A stretch of 64,000 bases of DNA from Blastocatellia bacterium (GTDB lineage Bacteria > Acidobacteriota > Blastocatellia > Chloracidobacteriales > JADJPF01): the NCBI GenBank assembly GCA_016713405.1, contig JADJPF010000027.1, positions 248,001 to 312,000 of the forward strand. The letters are read 5' to 3'. The notes beneath the pieces were generated by a model. It was not told where the DNA came from. It saw only the letters and a program-made list of their open reading frames with translations, and searched no databases. The position numbers and the translations under genes are program-made. Each line of letters opens with the position of its first letter. The first letter of the stretch is position 1. Positions 26,752 through 35,911 of this stretch are shown here, piece by piece.

Positions 26752-27492
26752 TTATAGTAAATGTCTTCCGCCATCAACCCGAAGGCATTCGCCTGTAACA
26801 AAGTTAGTACGGATAAAAAATTTTACAGCTTCGGCGATTTCACTTGCTCCACCCCAACGTTTTAATGGGGTTTTGGCCGCAACTTCTGTTACTAATTCTG
26901 GAGGTAGATTAACTGGAGGTATGATTGGGCCTGGGGCAATGCTATTAATTAGTACTTCTGGAGCATACTCTAAGGCAAAAGCTTCTGTTAAACCAATTAC
27001 AGCTTGTTTAGCAGCATAATAAGAAACAAAGCTTGGGTATTCGGTACGTCGGCTTGCAACTGTCCAATCAACAAAATTAATTATACGTCCTGCGCCTTGT
27101 TTACGCATAATAGGAGCAAGTTTATTTATACATAAAAAAGTATTGGTAGCATTAGAGTTATAGTCAGCTTGCCAATCAGCTAAAGTTAAATTTTCTGTTG
27201 GTCGTGCAATATAAGTTGAAGCCATATTAAGTAAAATATCGATTTTGCTAAACTTTGCTAAAGCTAAATCTATCACTTCATTTATAGCAATTTCTTGGCT
27301 TGTATCTACTTGTTTAAGAATAACTTTAGCTCCTAAATCCTCTAATTTAGTAGCAAGTTCTTTCATTACATTTTCAGAGGTTAAGTAAGTTAGCAAAAAT
27401 GCAGACACGCCTTCTTGAGCAAGGGAAATTGCTACTTCTTGCCCAATACGCGCCCCACCTGTTAACATCACAACTTTATTAAAAATTTCCAT
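26752..27492 (-). CDS. Short-chain dehydrogenase/reductase
   Basis: A 246-residue Rossmann-fold NAD(P)-dependent oxidoreductase. The cofactor site is TGGARIGQ (a variant of TGxxxGxG seen in pteridine reductase-like SDRs), followed by NMAS where most have NNAG. The catalytic triad region has DWTVAS and YYAAKQAV with the Tyr-x3-Lys. The C terminus has the usual IAPGPI and VTGECLRVDGG. Substrate is unknown; the TGGARIG and NMAS pattern favours a pteridine reductase or FabG-like enzyme. It starts 14 bases after the LolA-like gene on the same strand and probably ends that operon. Confidence 0.85.
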   Translation of the reverse strand: MEIFNKVVMLTGGARIGQEVAISLAQEGVSAFLLTYLTSENVMKELATKLEDLGAKVILKQVDTSQEIAINEVIDLALAKFSKIDILLNMASTYIARPTENLTLADWQADYNSNATNTFLCINKLAPIMRKQGAGRIINFVDWTVASRRTEYPSFVSYYAAKQAVIGLTEAFALEYAPEVLINSIAPGPIIPPVNLPPELVTEVAAKTPLKRWGGASEIAEAVKFFIRTNFVTGECLRVDGGRHLL

Positions 27493-27506
27493 ATATACTT
27501 TAATTA

Positions 27507-28289
27507 CTATGGTTTATTAAAAATTTTATCTTCTACTCCAGCATTTATAATAACTTCTTTTACTGTTGTTGCTGCAAAATCTTGACCATTACGTTTTAAT
27601 AGGCGTTTCATAGGAATTTGAACACCATTAAATGACTTAAAATCTAAGAAAAGTTCTTCATTAGTAAAAGTATTGCCGCCTACCTTAGCTTGAGATGATT
27701 TTCCAATAATCATATTAGTTTTTGGCTCAAGGTAAACTTTAATTTCATGTCCTGTGTTTGTAGTTAATAAAACTGTGTTAACGCTTTGTTCTTGCCATGT
27801 ATTTTCATCTAAAAATGTTACTTGATAATTTTGCTGGTCAAAATTATTAAGTATGGAAATAGGATCACCTGCTAAAACATTTTGAAATTCTAGGGTTTTA
27901 TCTCCTACTAATTCTTGGATTCCGCCTGGGGTTTGTGTCCAAGCAATTTCTCCATTATAAGCATTTTTAATTACACCAAAAGGGCCTGAAATAACGCTTA
28001 AAGTTTTATTTGGAAATTTAATAGTAGTTTCATTTGTAGCTTCAAAACCATTACCTCCTAAAAGTAATTGTACAGAGCTAATAGTTTTGATGTCTTTAAT
28101 TTCGCTTAAAGGTTTTTCGCTTTTTGCCTTACGTGCTGATAAAAGTAAGTTTTTTGCTTTTGCTACTAGATCAGCTTTTTCTATATTTTTATCTTGAGGT
28201 TGAAAAGACTGTTCTTGTTGTGAAAAAGCTAAAAAGTTTAATGTTAAAACTAAAGAAAAGCTAAAAATTAGTAACAAACTTTTTTTCAT
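27507..28289 (-). CDS. LolA-like exported protein
   Basis: A 260-residue protein with a signal peptide (MKKSLLLIFSFSLVLTLNFL..FSQQ). The body is a beta-rich domain of the outer-membrane lipoprotein-sorting (LolA/LolB) type: TISSVQLLLGGNGFEATNE, IKNAYNGEIAWTQTPGGIQE, VYLEPKTNMIIGKSSQ and FKSFNGVQIPMKRLLKRNGQ. This 'GxNGxxAW' style is common in Acidobacteriota proteins annotated as outer membrane lipoprotein-sorting. Exact role unknown; it may bind lipid or lipoprotein in the periplasm. It lies between an SDR and a methyltransferase on the same strand. Confidence 0.75.
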   Translation of the reverse strand: MKKSLLLIFSFSLVLTLNFLAFSQQEQSFQPQDKNIEKADLVAKAKNLLLSARKAKSEKPLSEIKDIKTISSVQLLLGGNGFEATNETTIKFPNKTLSVISGPFGVIKNAYNGEIAWTQTPGGIQELVGDKTLEFQNVLAGDPISILNNFDQQNYQVTFLDENTWQEQSVNTVLLTTNTGHEIKVYLEPKTNMIIGKSSQAKVGGNTFTNEELFLDFKSFNGVQIPMKRLLKRNGQDFAATTVKEVIINAGVEDKIFNKP

Positions 28290-28312
28290 AACTTACCGCC
28301 TAAAAATTTTTA

Positions 28313-29329
28313 TTAAGGTTTAGTTGCAAGCAACAAAGGAAAAGGAGATGGAATTTTATCTAAAACTTCAAAATCTATTAACCCTACATCCTCAGTCCAT
28401 TGTTTATATTGTGAGACAGGAAAAACATCCCCCTCGCTAGTAAAAACAAGCATATTTAATGAAAAAAGCAACGCGCTTAAAGGTGCTGTATAGTCTTCAT
28501 TTGGCAGGACTTCAGCAATTAATAGTGTTCCACCGGATTTTAATGCTTGAGCAGATTTTTTTATTAATTTTCTACTACGTCTTTCACCTTCGCTATGACA
28601 AATATGCCCCAAAATTACTAGATCATAACAATTTTTACCAAAAGAAATCGTGTTTAAGTCTCCAGCTAAATAGTCATATTGTGAATCTATTCCAAGTTGT
28701 GAGCTATATTGACGAGCCACATCTAAGACTTTAGGAAAATCTAATGCAGTTACCTTTGACTCTGGATATTGTTGGGCAAAACCTAAACTCCAAGCAGCAG
28801 ATCCAGCAGCAACATCTAAAACGCTTTCAATATTTTTTTTCTTCTTCTTAAAAGCGGCAGCAGCAGCACAAGAAACTGCAAAGTTAGCAGGAAAAAGAGC
28901 TTTAACTAAATGGCTAAAAAACTCTTCTCCGTTCTTTTGACTATCAAATTGAAAAGAAGATTTTCCAGATTCAATGCTTTGAGGGAGGTTCTTCCAATTA
29001 TTTAATATATCTACTCCATGCGCTACCATATCACCTAAATAAACAGGGCGGCCACGAACTAAAAATGCGTCTGCGTCAGGTTCTAAAGCATAAATTTTTC
29101 CTGTTTTGGTTAATAACTCCATCCCTACTAACACATTAAGCAACCGCTCAATAGCATTAGCAGAACATTTAGTTATCCGTGCTAGATCACGAGGCGAAGA
29201 CTTACCATTAGCAATATGAGTAAAAAGATCATAATAGACCGCTGTATTTAATGCTATTGTTTCTGTTCCAGCCCAAATAATCCGTCCAATTTTTTCTGGT
29301 GTCACCATACGCGGTTTGCTGTTAGTCAT
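28313..29329 (-). CDS. SAM-dependent methyltransferase with winged-helix domain
   Basis: A 338-residue class I methyltransferase of the plant-type O-methyltransferase layout. Residues about 15-100 form a winged-helix/dimerisation domain (LFTHIANGKSSPRDLARITK). The SAM domain has motif I VLDVAAGSAAWSLGFAQQYP, an acidic residue ending the second strand (VTALDFPKVL), LAGDLNTISF and DLVILGHICHSEGE. Substrate unknown; relatives act on polyketides, isoprenoids or carotenoid-type molecules. A short poly-Lys stretch (FKKKKKNIE) precedes motif I. Gap to the next gene on the strand is 23 bases. Confidence 0.85.
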   Translation of the reverse strand: MTNSKPRMVTPEKIGRIIWAGTETIALNTAVYYDLFTHIANGKSSPRDLARITKCSANAIERLLNVLVGMELLTKTGKIYALEPDADAFLVRGRPVYLGDMVAHGVDILNNWKNLPQSIESGKSSFQFDSQKNGEEFFSHLVKALFPANFAVSCAAAAAFKKKKKNIESVLDVAAGSAAWSLGFAQQYPESKVTALDFPKVLDVARQYSSQLGIDSQYDYLAGDLNTISFGKNCYDLVILGHICHSEGERRSRKLIKKSAQALKSGGTLLIAEVLPNEDYTAPLSALLFSLNMLVFTSEGDVFPVSQYKQWTEDVGLIDFEVLDKIPSPFPLLLATKP

Positions 29330-29360
29330 AATGTTTCCTTTTTCAAGAGGTTCTAAATAT

Positions 29361-30710
29361 CTATTCTAAATCTCTGATACAAATTATTTCTCCCTCAGAT
29401 AGTTGTACACGAACCTTGTCGCCTGGTGCAACTTGGTTTGGGCGTTTTACTAGTTGATTATTTTCTGTCCAAACCAATGAATAACCACGAGATAAAACAG
29501 CTAATGGGCTAAGAGTTTGTAATTTAGTAATATTACAGTGAAATTGATCTGTTAGTTTTTGTAGCTGTTTATTTAAATTGGTTTGTAATTGCAAAGAGAG
29601 TTTTTGTAATTGATTTTTAGATTGCTGCAAAGAACTTTTTAATTCTGTACTAGCTAAGCGGAGTGCTAAATTGTTTACCTCATCTTGCTCTAATGAGAGT
29701 TTTTCTTGGAGAGATCTTTCTAAACGGTGAGTTAAATTAGATAACCTATGTTGATATTGAGATAATTTTTTCGGTAAAACATCAAAACCAGGCTGAGACT
29801 GCAAACTTGTTAGTTTGTTATGTTGGTTAAGTAGTAAATATTCTAAATTATTAAGTAATATTTCCTCGTAGTAAGAAACTAAATTTGATAATTCGTCTTG
29901 GCGTTCAGCTACAATTTCAGCCGCTACAGAAGGTGTTGGGGCGCGATGGTCAGCAACAAAGTCTGAAATAGTAAAGTCTATTTCATGCCCAACGGCTGAA
30001 ATAATAGGGATACGAGATGCAAATATTGCTCTTGCTACAATTTCTTCATTAAAAGGCCAAAGATCTTCAATTGAACCCCCTCCGCGACCTACAATCAACA
30101 CATCAATATCATCACGAGTATTAAAATAATTTATCCCTTCAGCAATTTCTGCTGCTGCTGTTTCCCCTTGAACATGTGCTGCATAAATTGAAACATTGAC
30201 AGATTTATTACGTCGATAGAGGACTTGCAAAATATCTTGGATTGCTGCTCCAGTTGGACTTGTTACAATGCCAATAGCTAAAGGAAATTTTGGCAAAGGT
30301 TTTTTATATATTGCATCAAAAAGACCTTCTGCTAATAGTTTATTCTGTAACTGCTCAAATGCTTTTTGTAAATCACCTTTTCCTATAGGCTCAATGCTGC
30401 TAACAATTAGCTGATAATCTCCACGATTTTCATATAAAGAAATCTTACCGCGAAGTTTAGCTTTTATTCCATCACTTGGACGAGGGCGAATATAAATATT
30501 TTGATTGCGAAATGCTGCACAACGTAGTTGGGCTGAATTATCTTTTAAGATAAAGTACCAGTGACCAGAGCTATGAACCTTAAAATTTGAAATTTCACCT
30601 TCCACCAAAATATCATAAAATTCTGCTTCTATAAGATCTTTAATTTGAGTAGTTAACTCGGATACTGTAATGGCTTTAGGCTGGTTTATAAGTAATTCTA
30701 ATAAAGACAT
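29361..30710 (-). CDS. xseA: Exodeoxyribonuclease VII large subunit
   Basis: A 449-residue ExoVII large subunit, which degrades single-stranded DNA to oligonucleotides. The N-terminal OB fold is clear (FYDILVEGEISNFKVHSSGH, WYFILKD). The catalytic core has GIVTSPTGAAIQDILQVLYR, VLIVGRGGGSIEDLWPFNEE, SAVGHEIDFTISDFVADHRA and PTPSVAAE. A long coiled-coil region follows (residues about 265-400), and the C-terminal segment has SRGYSLVW. The small subunit gene xseB is not adjacent. It starts 6 bases after the DUF4388 gene ends, suggesting co-transcription. Confidence 0.95.
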   Translation of the reverse strand: MSLLELLINQPKAITVSELTTQIKDLIEAEFYDILVEGEISNFKVHSSGHWYFILKDNSAQLRCAAFRNQNIYIRPRPSDGIKAKLRGKISLYENRGDYQLIVSSIEPIGKGDLQKAFEQLQNKLLAEGLFDAIYKKPLPKFPLAIGIVTSPTGAAIQDILQVLYRRNKSVNVSIYAAHVQGETAAAEIAEGINYFNTRDDIDVLIVGRGGGSIEDLWPFNEEIVARAIFASRIPIISAVGHEIDFTISDFVADHRAPTPSVAAEIVAERQDELSNLVSYYEEILLNNLEYLLLNQHNKLTSLQSQPGFDVLPKKLSQYQHRLSNLTHRLERSLQEKLSLEQDEVNNLALRLASTELKSSLQQSKNQLQKLSLQLQTNLNKQLQKLTDQFHCNITKLQTLSPLAVLSRGYSLVWTENNQLVKRPNQVAPGDKVRVQLSEGEIICIRDLE

Positions 30711-30716
30711 GCAATG

Positions 30717-31013
30717 CTAGCAGATTCCTAATGATTTTAAGATATCTTTCCATGGAGTTTGTATTGTTTGTTGCTGAGAAGTTACATTAAGCTCAACTTG
30801 ATATTTACCTTCTGTTACTGAAAAGGCTCGGTATAGTGCTTCCATGCCTGTACTAGCATCACAACGAGCATCAATAATGTTTCCATTATCAAAATATATT
30901 TCTGCTTTAGTTTTATCACTAGTTAGTTTGACACAAGCACGAGTTCGACCAAAACAATGAATCATAATTAGATCCGTAACAGATAATTCTGGTATTCGCC
31001 CCTTTAATGCCAT
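30717..31013 (-). CDS. DUF4388 (PatA-like) domain protein
   Basis: A 98-residue single-domain protein matching the DUF4388 pattern: ALKGRIPELSVTDLIMI at the start, AEIYFDNGNIIDARCD in the middle and GMEALYRAFSVTEGKYQVEL at the end. The domain occurs alone or fused to receiver domains and GGDEF modules in delta-proteobacteria, Acidobacteriota and cyanobacterial PatA. Its molecular role is not settled; it is thought to act in signalling by protein contact. It lies 6 bases upstream of xseA on the same strand. Confidence 0.8.
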   Translation of the reverse strand: MALKGRIPELSVTDLIMIHCFGRTRACVKLTSDKTKAEIYFDNGNIIDARCDASTGMEALYRAFSVTEGKYQVELNVTSQQQTIQTPWKDILKSLGIC

Positions 31014-31278
31014 ACGGCCTCCAAATCCCTAACAAATCAATGACGCTAGATATAATATTTTTTTGATTATTTTTATTAAAAGTAGATTGTGTCTTTGTGT
31101 TAATAACAATAATACACGATGGCTTAAGGTGCAAGTCTAAAATCTTAGCTACAAGTTGATTTGTTATTTTATTTTTCTGCAAAAACTTTCCAAAATTTTC
31201 CAAACTTTTTTCTATAAGTTGTCTTCTAACTTGGTACAAGCATAAATTACTTACTAAAGATATAATATTGGAGTTATT

Positions 31279-31472
31279 ATGCGTAATAAATTATTTTTAT
31301 ATTTAATTGCTTTTTAGCTCTAACAGGTTCTTTTACATTATTTACAACTACAACAAATGCACAAAATTTTGATCCATTTTCTTTTACTGTTGATGCTAAA
31401 GAATAGGTCATAAAAAGTAATTTTATGGTAGAAGGACAACAACGAGTAATAGATTTGATTAACAAAGATTAA
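31279..31472 (+). pseudogene. Remnant of a small secreted protein
   Basis: GGAG at 31270-31273 and ATG 31279 open a signal peptide (MRNKLFLYLIAF). A stop follows at once, but a one-base shift continues with ALTGSFTLFTTTTNAQNFDP, a classic cleavage site (NAQ) and the start of a mature protein. TAG then interrupts at VDAKE, after which the frame runs VIKSNFMVEGQQRVIDLINK to TAA 31470-31472. One indel plus one nonsense codon in 64 codons suggests decay, though sequencing error is possible. Function unknown. Confidence 0.5.
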
Positions 31473-31522
31473 CGATAATTTTCGCAAGCCTCAATAAAAC
31501 TAATCCAGTAAAAACACTTGCT

Positions 31523-31550
31523 AGGTCATAACTAAAAAAAGTTGTGACCT
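31523..31550. terminator. Hairpin between convergent transcripts
   Basis: Arms AGGTCATAACT (31523-31533) and AGTTGTGACCT (31540-31550) pair with one G-T, around an A6 loop. It lies 9 bases past the end of the RCK channel gene (minus) and after the plus-strand remnant. The U tract is poor on both strands, so termination is likely but not certain. Confidence 0.45.
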
Positions 31551-31558
31551 AAATTTAT

Positions 31559-32644
31559 CTAAGCAGGTTTATTTAATTTTTCTAAATCACGCAAGCTTTC
31601 GGATGTTGTAATAATTAAAAGTTTTACACCTGTTTCTAGGATGAAACTTGGGTTTGGATTCCAATCTACTTCTACTTCTGTTTGATAAAGTGCAATGGTA
31701 AGTTCTAATCGGCTACGCAGTTGATCCAATGACCAGCCAATTAGTTGGGATCTTTCGCTTACAACAAACTCTACAGTGTTAAGTTGGACATTATTAAATA
31801 CAAAAGAATTTATTACATTATGCTCTGTCACTGCTGCTGCAAAAACTGGTGCAGCAATAGCGGAAGTGCTAAAAACACAATGAATATTAAAGCTTTTAGC
31901 AATTTTACGGGCTAAAGTTTCGTCAAACATTCGCATAACAATCCGAATATTAGGCGATAGAGATCGAGCATCAATAGCTATTTCTAAATTTGCTAAGTCG
32001 TCATCTGTAACAACAATTATTGCTTGGGCTTTAGAAATATTTGCTTGTTTTAAGACTTCTTCCCGACGTGCATCAGCAATAATTACAGGAATATCTAGTT
32101 TACGAATTTCTTCTACAAATAAAGATTCTTTCATTTCTATAACTACACACTCTAGGTTATTACGTAGTAGATTTTGCACAATTCTATAGCCAACATGCCC
32201 TAAACCGCAAACAATTACATGATCTGTATAAGTTGAAGCTAGCAAAATATGCCATTCCTTTCTTTGGCTACGTTTTTGGAAAAGCAAACTACCTAAACGT
32301 GCAATAGTATCTGTAATTATTAGAACTCCTAAAATAGGGAGCAAAATAAATAAGTATTCTAAATAAGAATCTTGTGGATAAGCTAAGATGGGTTCTCCAA
32401 AAATAGCATGAATTGTGTAGTAAAAATCTTCTGTCCAATTTGTTCTTCTATTGTGCGGGTAAGGGTAATAATAATGAATTAAAGTCGTTCCTAAAGTTAA
32501 CTCAATAATAAGTAGCCATAGAGAAAAGCGAAATTCATGTTGAATGATACGCAGCAATCTCAGTTCAGTAATAGCATACCTTTTTAGTTTGCGAGCGAAT
32601 TTTTGAGCCGATTTATATAATTTTGAATATTTATAAATTGGCAC
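31559..32644 (-). CDS. Two-TM RCK (TrkA-type) ion channel-like protein
   Basis: A 361-residue protein with TM1 at about 41-60 (SLWLLIIELTLGTTLIHYYY), a re-entrant segment at 74-90 and TM2 at 96-115. The cytoplasmic part has an RCK/TrkA-N Rossmann domain (HVIVCGLGHVGYRIVQNLL, GLGHVG at 147-152, then ECVVIEM for the acidic nucleotide contact) and a TrkA-C-like end. This is the MthK-type layout. However, where TVGYG should stand the pore segment reads IFGEPILAYP, so K+ selectivity cannot be assumed. Its start lies 3 bases after the next gene ends; it closes a three-gene minus-strand operon with the secreted protein and the M1 homologue. Confidence 0.82.
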   Translation of the reverse strand: MPIYKYSKLYKSAQKFARKLKRYAITELRLLRIIQHEFRFSLWLLIIELTLGTTLIHYYYPYPHNRRTNWTEDFYYTIHAIFGEPILAYPQDSYLEYLFILLPILGVLIITDTIARLGSLLFQKRSQRKEWHILLASTYTDHVIVCGLGHVGYRIVQNLLRNNLECVVIEMKESLFVEEIRKLDIPVIIADARREEVLKQANISKAQAIIVVTDDDLANLEIAIDARSLSPNIRIVMRMFDETLARKIAKSFNIHCVFSTSAIAAPVFAAAVTEHNVINSFVFNNVQLNTVEFVVSERSQLIGWSLDQLRSRLELTIALYQTEVEVDWNPNPSFILETGVKLLIITTSESLRDLEKLNKPA

Positions 32645-32647
32645 AAA

Positions 32648-33622
32648 TTATTTAGCTAAAGTTAAGTTGATGGATTTTAATCGCTCATTGTCTACTAGCC
32701 ATTGATTATCAAATCGTCTAATTTGATAATCTCCTTCAAAGGTTTGTTTTGTTGCATCTGTGTCAATAAGTCTAAACTGAATCCGCAGTAACGCGCTAGT
32801 TTCACTTTTAATCATTACTTTAAGTGTGTTTAGTTCTACAGCTTTGATTTCCTTAAACCGACGACGAAGAGAATCTATAGTTTGTTGACCTTGCATTTTT
32901 GCTGATAAGGTTTCATAAGCTGCATTTAATTTTGCATTAGCTGCTTCTTCTGTTATTCCTAATTGAACCGCAGCCGTTAAATTAGCATAAAAAGAAAGAA
33001 GTGCTAGGGCTGGATGATTTGGAACTTGTGAAAAATCTTTTCCATCCCATCGGTAAATCGTGTAGCTACTATCTCCTTTTCCTTGAGTCTGTAACATTAT
33101 TAAATCATCTTGTTTATCAAAGTCTATATCTGTTATCAAAGCTGGTTGCCAAGCTTTATCTGTTGTAAATGGAGAACCTTTTTTATAAAGGTTTGCTGAC
33201 TGAGCAATTTTTTGAGCAACTCCATTTTTATCAATATTAAATAAAACTGCGTAAGTGCCTGTTGGGTAAGGTGCTTTTGGATCATTGCCACTTTCTACAG
33301 CAATAAAAGCTAATACTTCTTCTGTTTCAGCTTGTGTAAATTTGCCTATTGTTCGACTAAGAACAGAGATTTGATGACTTTCTATATCACCTACTTGATA
33401 GCGAATTTCCCGGCTAGGTTTTTCTTTATCTTCTGAAGGAGTTTGATAGCTTAAAGATTGATTGGGATAAAGTAGCCTTAAAACCCCAACATCATCAAGT
33501 TTGACATATTTTTCTAATAGGCTATTAGTATTATTCTGAGAGCTATTTTCTTGCGGATTAGAAAATACAACATTATAAAAGCAAATGGTGAGAACTAAAG
33601 CTAGTAAAGCTTTTTTAAGCAT
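32648..33622 (-). CDS. Secreted protein of unknown function
   Basis: A 324-residue protein with a signal peptide (MLKKALLALVLTICFYNVVF). A middle segment (PALITDIDFDKQDDLIMLQT) resembles a single VCBS/FG-GAP-like strand motif. The C-terminal domain (TLKVMIKSETSALLRIQFRL, FEGDYQIRRFDNQWLVDNER) looks like an NTF2/SnoaL-like or lipocalin-style beta sheet. I do not recognise a named family. It sits between the RCK channel (3-base gap) and the M1 homologue (63-base gap), so it is probably co-transcribed with both. Confidence 0.7.
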   Translation of the reverse strand: MLKKALLALVLTICFYNVVFSNPQENSSQNNTNSLLEKYVKLDDVGVLRLLYPNQSLSYQTPSEDKEKPSREIRYQVGDIESHQISVLSRTIGKFTQAETEEVLAFIAVESGNDPKAPYPTGTYAVLFNIDKNGVAQKIAQSANLYKKGSPFTTDKAWQPALITDIDFDKQDDLIMLQTQGKGDSSYTIYRWDGKDFSQVPNHPALALLSFYANLTAAVQLGITEEAANAKLNAAYETLSAKMQGQQTIDSLRRRFKEIKAVELNTLKVMIKSETSALLRIQFRLIDTDATKQTFEGDYQIRRFDNQWLVDNERLKSINLTLAK

Positions 33623-33685
33623 ATAGTTTTAAGCCAGTAAGTTTTTAGTTTACTGGCTAAACCTCCTAGAATTTTTATTTTTATT

Positions 33686-35911
33686 TTAATTTTGAGCCGT
33701 TTGTTCTCGGCGATAAGGTGCGCTTAAATACTGTTGAGCAATTTGTTGTGCATTATCATGATTATCGCCTACTTGAATTGCTTTTTGATATTCAGCAACA
33801 GCACGTTCTCTTTGTCCTAAAGCATCGTAGCAGTTGCCACGCTTAATATGTGACCAAACTTGCACCCAACGCGGTTGTAAGTCTAATTCTAAAGCTTCAC
33901 CAAAACAATCATTAGCTTTAGGGTAATTTCTTTGCTCAAAATAAAGTAGCCCTAAATTATACCAAGCCCAAGAACTACTGCGGTTTAATTTAATAGCCGC
34001 TTGGAATTGTTGCTCTGCTTCAGGATATTCTTGATTACGAAAATGCTCAATTCCTCGTCGGACAATAACAGAAATGCGAATTTCTTCAGATACTTTTAGC
34101 AATTTGCTATCAGGATCTACTATAACATCTAAAGGTTTTCCCTTTGCTTCAAAGCTAAAATCTACACTTCTGCCTGTCATATTTAGCTGAGTTCTTTCTG
34201 AACCACCTTCATAAAGAAGTTCAACATCTATAGGCATACTAAAAGTGTCCACTTCTTGGTTTATTGTTCCACGAATCCTAAAAGTGTTATTTTTAGTTCT
34301 TAGCATTTGATAATCAGCGCGAAACTCTGGAACGCCTGTAGCATCAACCCATTGACCAAAGAAGTAGCGCATATCTTTTCCTATTACTTTATTAGCCAAT
34401 GATTCAAAATTAGAAATAGCTGCTGGTTTTCCTTGGTATTCCTGGTAATAAGTTTTAAGTAATTTATCAAAAGTTTCTTCACCTACAACTAGTTTAAGCA
34501 TTCGATAAACAAATGCGCCTTTGTAAAACATAATTGATCGATAGGCTTCTGATTGATCATCAAGCTCTAAAGGAGCGCGAGCAATAGAGGTTTGTGATTC
34601 AAATGCCATGGCTCTTTCCATTGCACCACGAGCAACTTCACGAAAAACTGTTTCTGGGGTGTTAGCTTCTAAAACAGCTAAAGCACTATATTGAGCTAAA
34701 CCTTGAGAGAGCCAAACTTCATCAAAAGACTTAAGCACTACAGCTTGACCCCACCATTGATATGCAGTCTCTCTATAAAGTAGTTCTCTAGGAACATCTG
34801 TTAAGCGAAAAGTTTTTTCTGAAAGAAGTGTAACCCCAGCACCAGTTAAACTATCTAATGATTCGTTATCAATCTCAGCAAAAACTAATTTGTCACCAAA
34901 AGCATAAGCACCAAATTTATTATTATAAAAATCAACTGCTTGGCTAACTGCTTCAGCATATTTTTCTGCTGCTGCTTCACTACCAGGTTTAATATAAAAA
35001 TTTATTTCACCTGTAGATGTCTTAATATTTCTGGTGATATAACGAGCTATAGCAAATGTTCCTGGCAGTACAGCTTTAGTGCTAACAAAAGTATGTATAT
35101 TTCTTGGCCCACTTATTGGTGCCGTAGGTTCTTGGTTGTTTGCAACAACATAAGAAACTGGTAAAACTGGTAGTGTTGGTTTACCTGTTTTAGGAGTAGG
35201 TTTTGTAGTAGCAGGTTTAGTTGTTTTACTAGGTCTTTTTGGAGTTGGCTTAGTTGGTTTTTTAACTGGTTCTGGTTCTGGCTCTGGTTCAGGTGCTGGA
35301 GGGGGTTCTACAACAAAAGGTTTTGTTTCTATCGCTTCTGTGCTTAATCCTGCAACTAAATAATCTACAGGTGTAATTAAAGAGATTTGATAAGTTGCTG
35401 TATCAGCGGCATAACCATGAAAAGGAAACCAACGTGCAGCATAGCTTAAGTAAGATCCTTCTTGTCCAATATATGCAAGCCGCTTGTTTGCTAAAACGCC
35501 TCCTTGAGGAGATACTAAGATTCCTTCATAAATAAAATTTAGTGTTACAGGTTGATTTGCCGCTATTGATGTTCCTAGATCAATACGAACATTTAGCGCG
35601 TCTACTGTATCTTGAACAAATTGTAATTCTTTGCCATCTTGATTAGTGATTTTACTAATTTTCAATGCTCCATTTATTTCAAAAATTACTGATAGAGTGT
35701 TCTTCAATGCTTGAAATGTAACGGCAGTATTAGCACGCAATGTATTAGTCTCAGGAATTAATTCAGCTTCAATTTTATAATTAAGAATATCAATAATAGG
35801 TTGATTAGGTTGATTTTGATTTGGTAAAGCAAATACATTATTAAAAATTAGAAAAAATACTAAAATTAATCCAAAAATATTTATTAAACTCCATGGCATT
35901 TTTTTCATCAC
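33686..35911 (-). CDS. M1-type peptidase homologue without zinc ligands, with TPR tail
   Basis: A 741-residue exported protein (signal peptide in residues 5-30). Residues 40-190 are the N-terminal beta domain of M1 aminopeptidases. A Pro/Lys/Thr-rich linker (PEPEPEP, then KPTKPTPKRP) at about 203-250 interrupts it. The catalytic domain is recognisable at RETAYQWWGQ (380-389), where active enzymes have HExxHxWWG, and at VWLSQGLAQY (399-408), where they have WLNEGFAEY. Thus His to Arg380, His to Tyr384 and Glu to Gln403: all three zinc ligands are gone while Glu381 and the WWG remain. No GxMEN motif is visible. Residues about 612-725 are TPRs (RRGIEHFRNQEYPEAEQQFQ). Probably a non-catalytic binding or scaffold protein at the envelope. 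Confidence 0.85.
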   Translation of the reverse strand: MMKKMPWSLINIFGLILVFFLIFNNVFALPNQNQPNQPIIDILNYKIEAELIPETNTLRANTAVTFQALKNTLSVIFEINGALKISKITNQDGKELQFVQDTVDALNVRIDLGTSIAANQPVTLNFIYEGILVSPQGGVLANKRLAYIGQEGSYLSYAARWFPFHGYAADTATYQISLITPVDYLVAGLSTEAIETKPFVVEPPPAPEPEPEPEPVKKPTKPTPKRPSKTTKPATTKPTPKTGKPTLPVLPVSYVVANNQEPTAPISGPRNIHTFVSTKAVLPGTFAIARYITRNIKTSTGEINFYIKPGSEAAAEKYAEAVSQAVDFYNNKFGAYAFGDKLVFAEIDNESLDSLTGAGVTLLSEKTFRLTDVPRELLYRETAYQWWGQAVVLKSFDEVWLSQGLAQYSALAVLEANTPETVFREVARGAMERAMAFESQTSIARAPLELDDQSEAYRSIMFYKGAFVYRMLKLVVGEETFDKLLKTYYQEYQGKPAAISNFESLANKVIGKDMRYFFGQWVDATGVPEFRADYQMLRTKNNTFRIRGTINQEVDTFSMPIDVELLYEGGSERTQLNMTGRSVDFSFEAKGKPLDVIVDPDSKLLKVSEEIRISVIVRRGIEHFRNQEYPEAEQQFQAAIKLNRSSSWAWYNLGLLYFEQRNYPKANDCFGEALELDLQPRWVQVWSHIKRGNCYDALGQRERAVAEYQKAIQVGDNHDNAQQIAQQYLSAPYRREQTAQN

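Noticed and set aside
30919..31239. Minus-strand frame of 106 codons overlapping the DUF4388 gene
   Set aside because: The overlap with DUF4388 is in a different frame, no family motif is visible and no ribosome site precedes it. It is probably chance.
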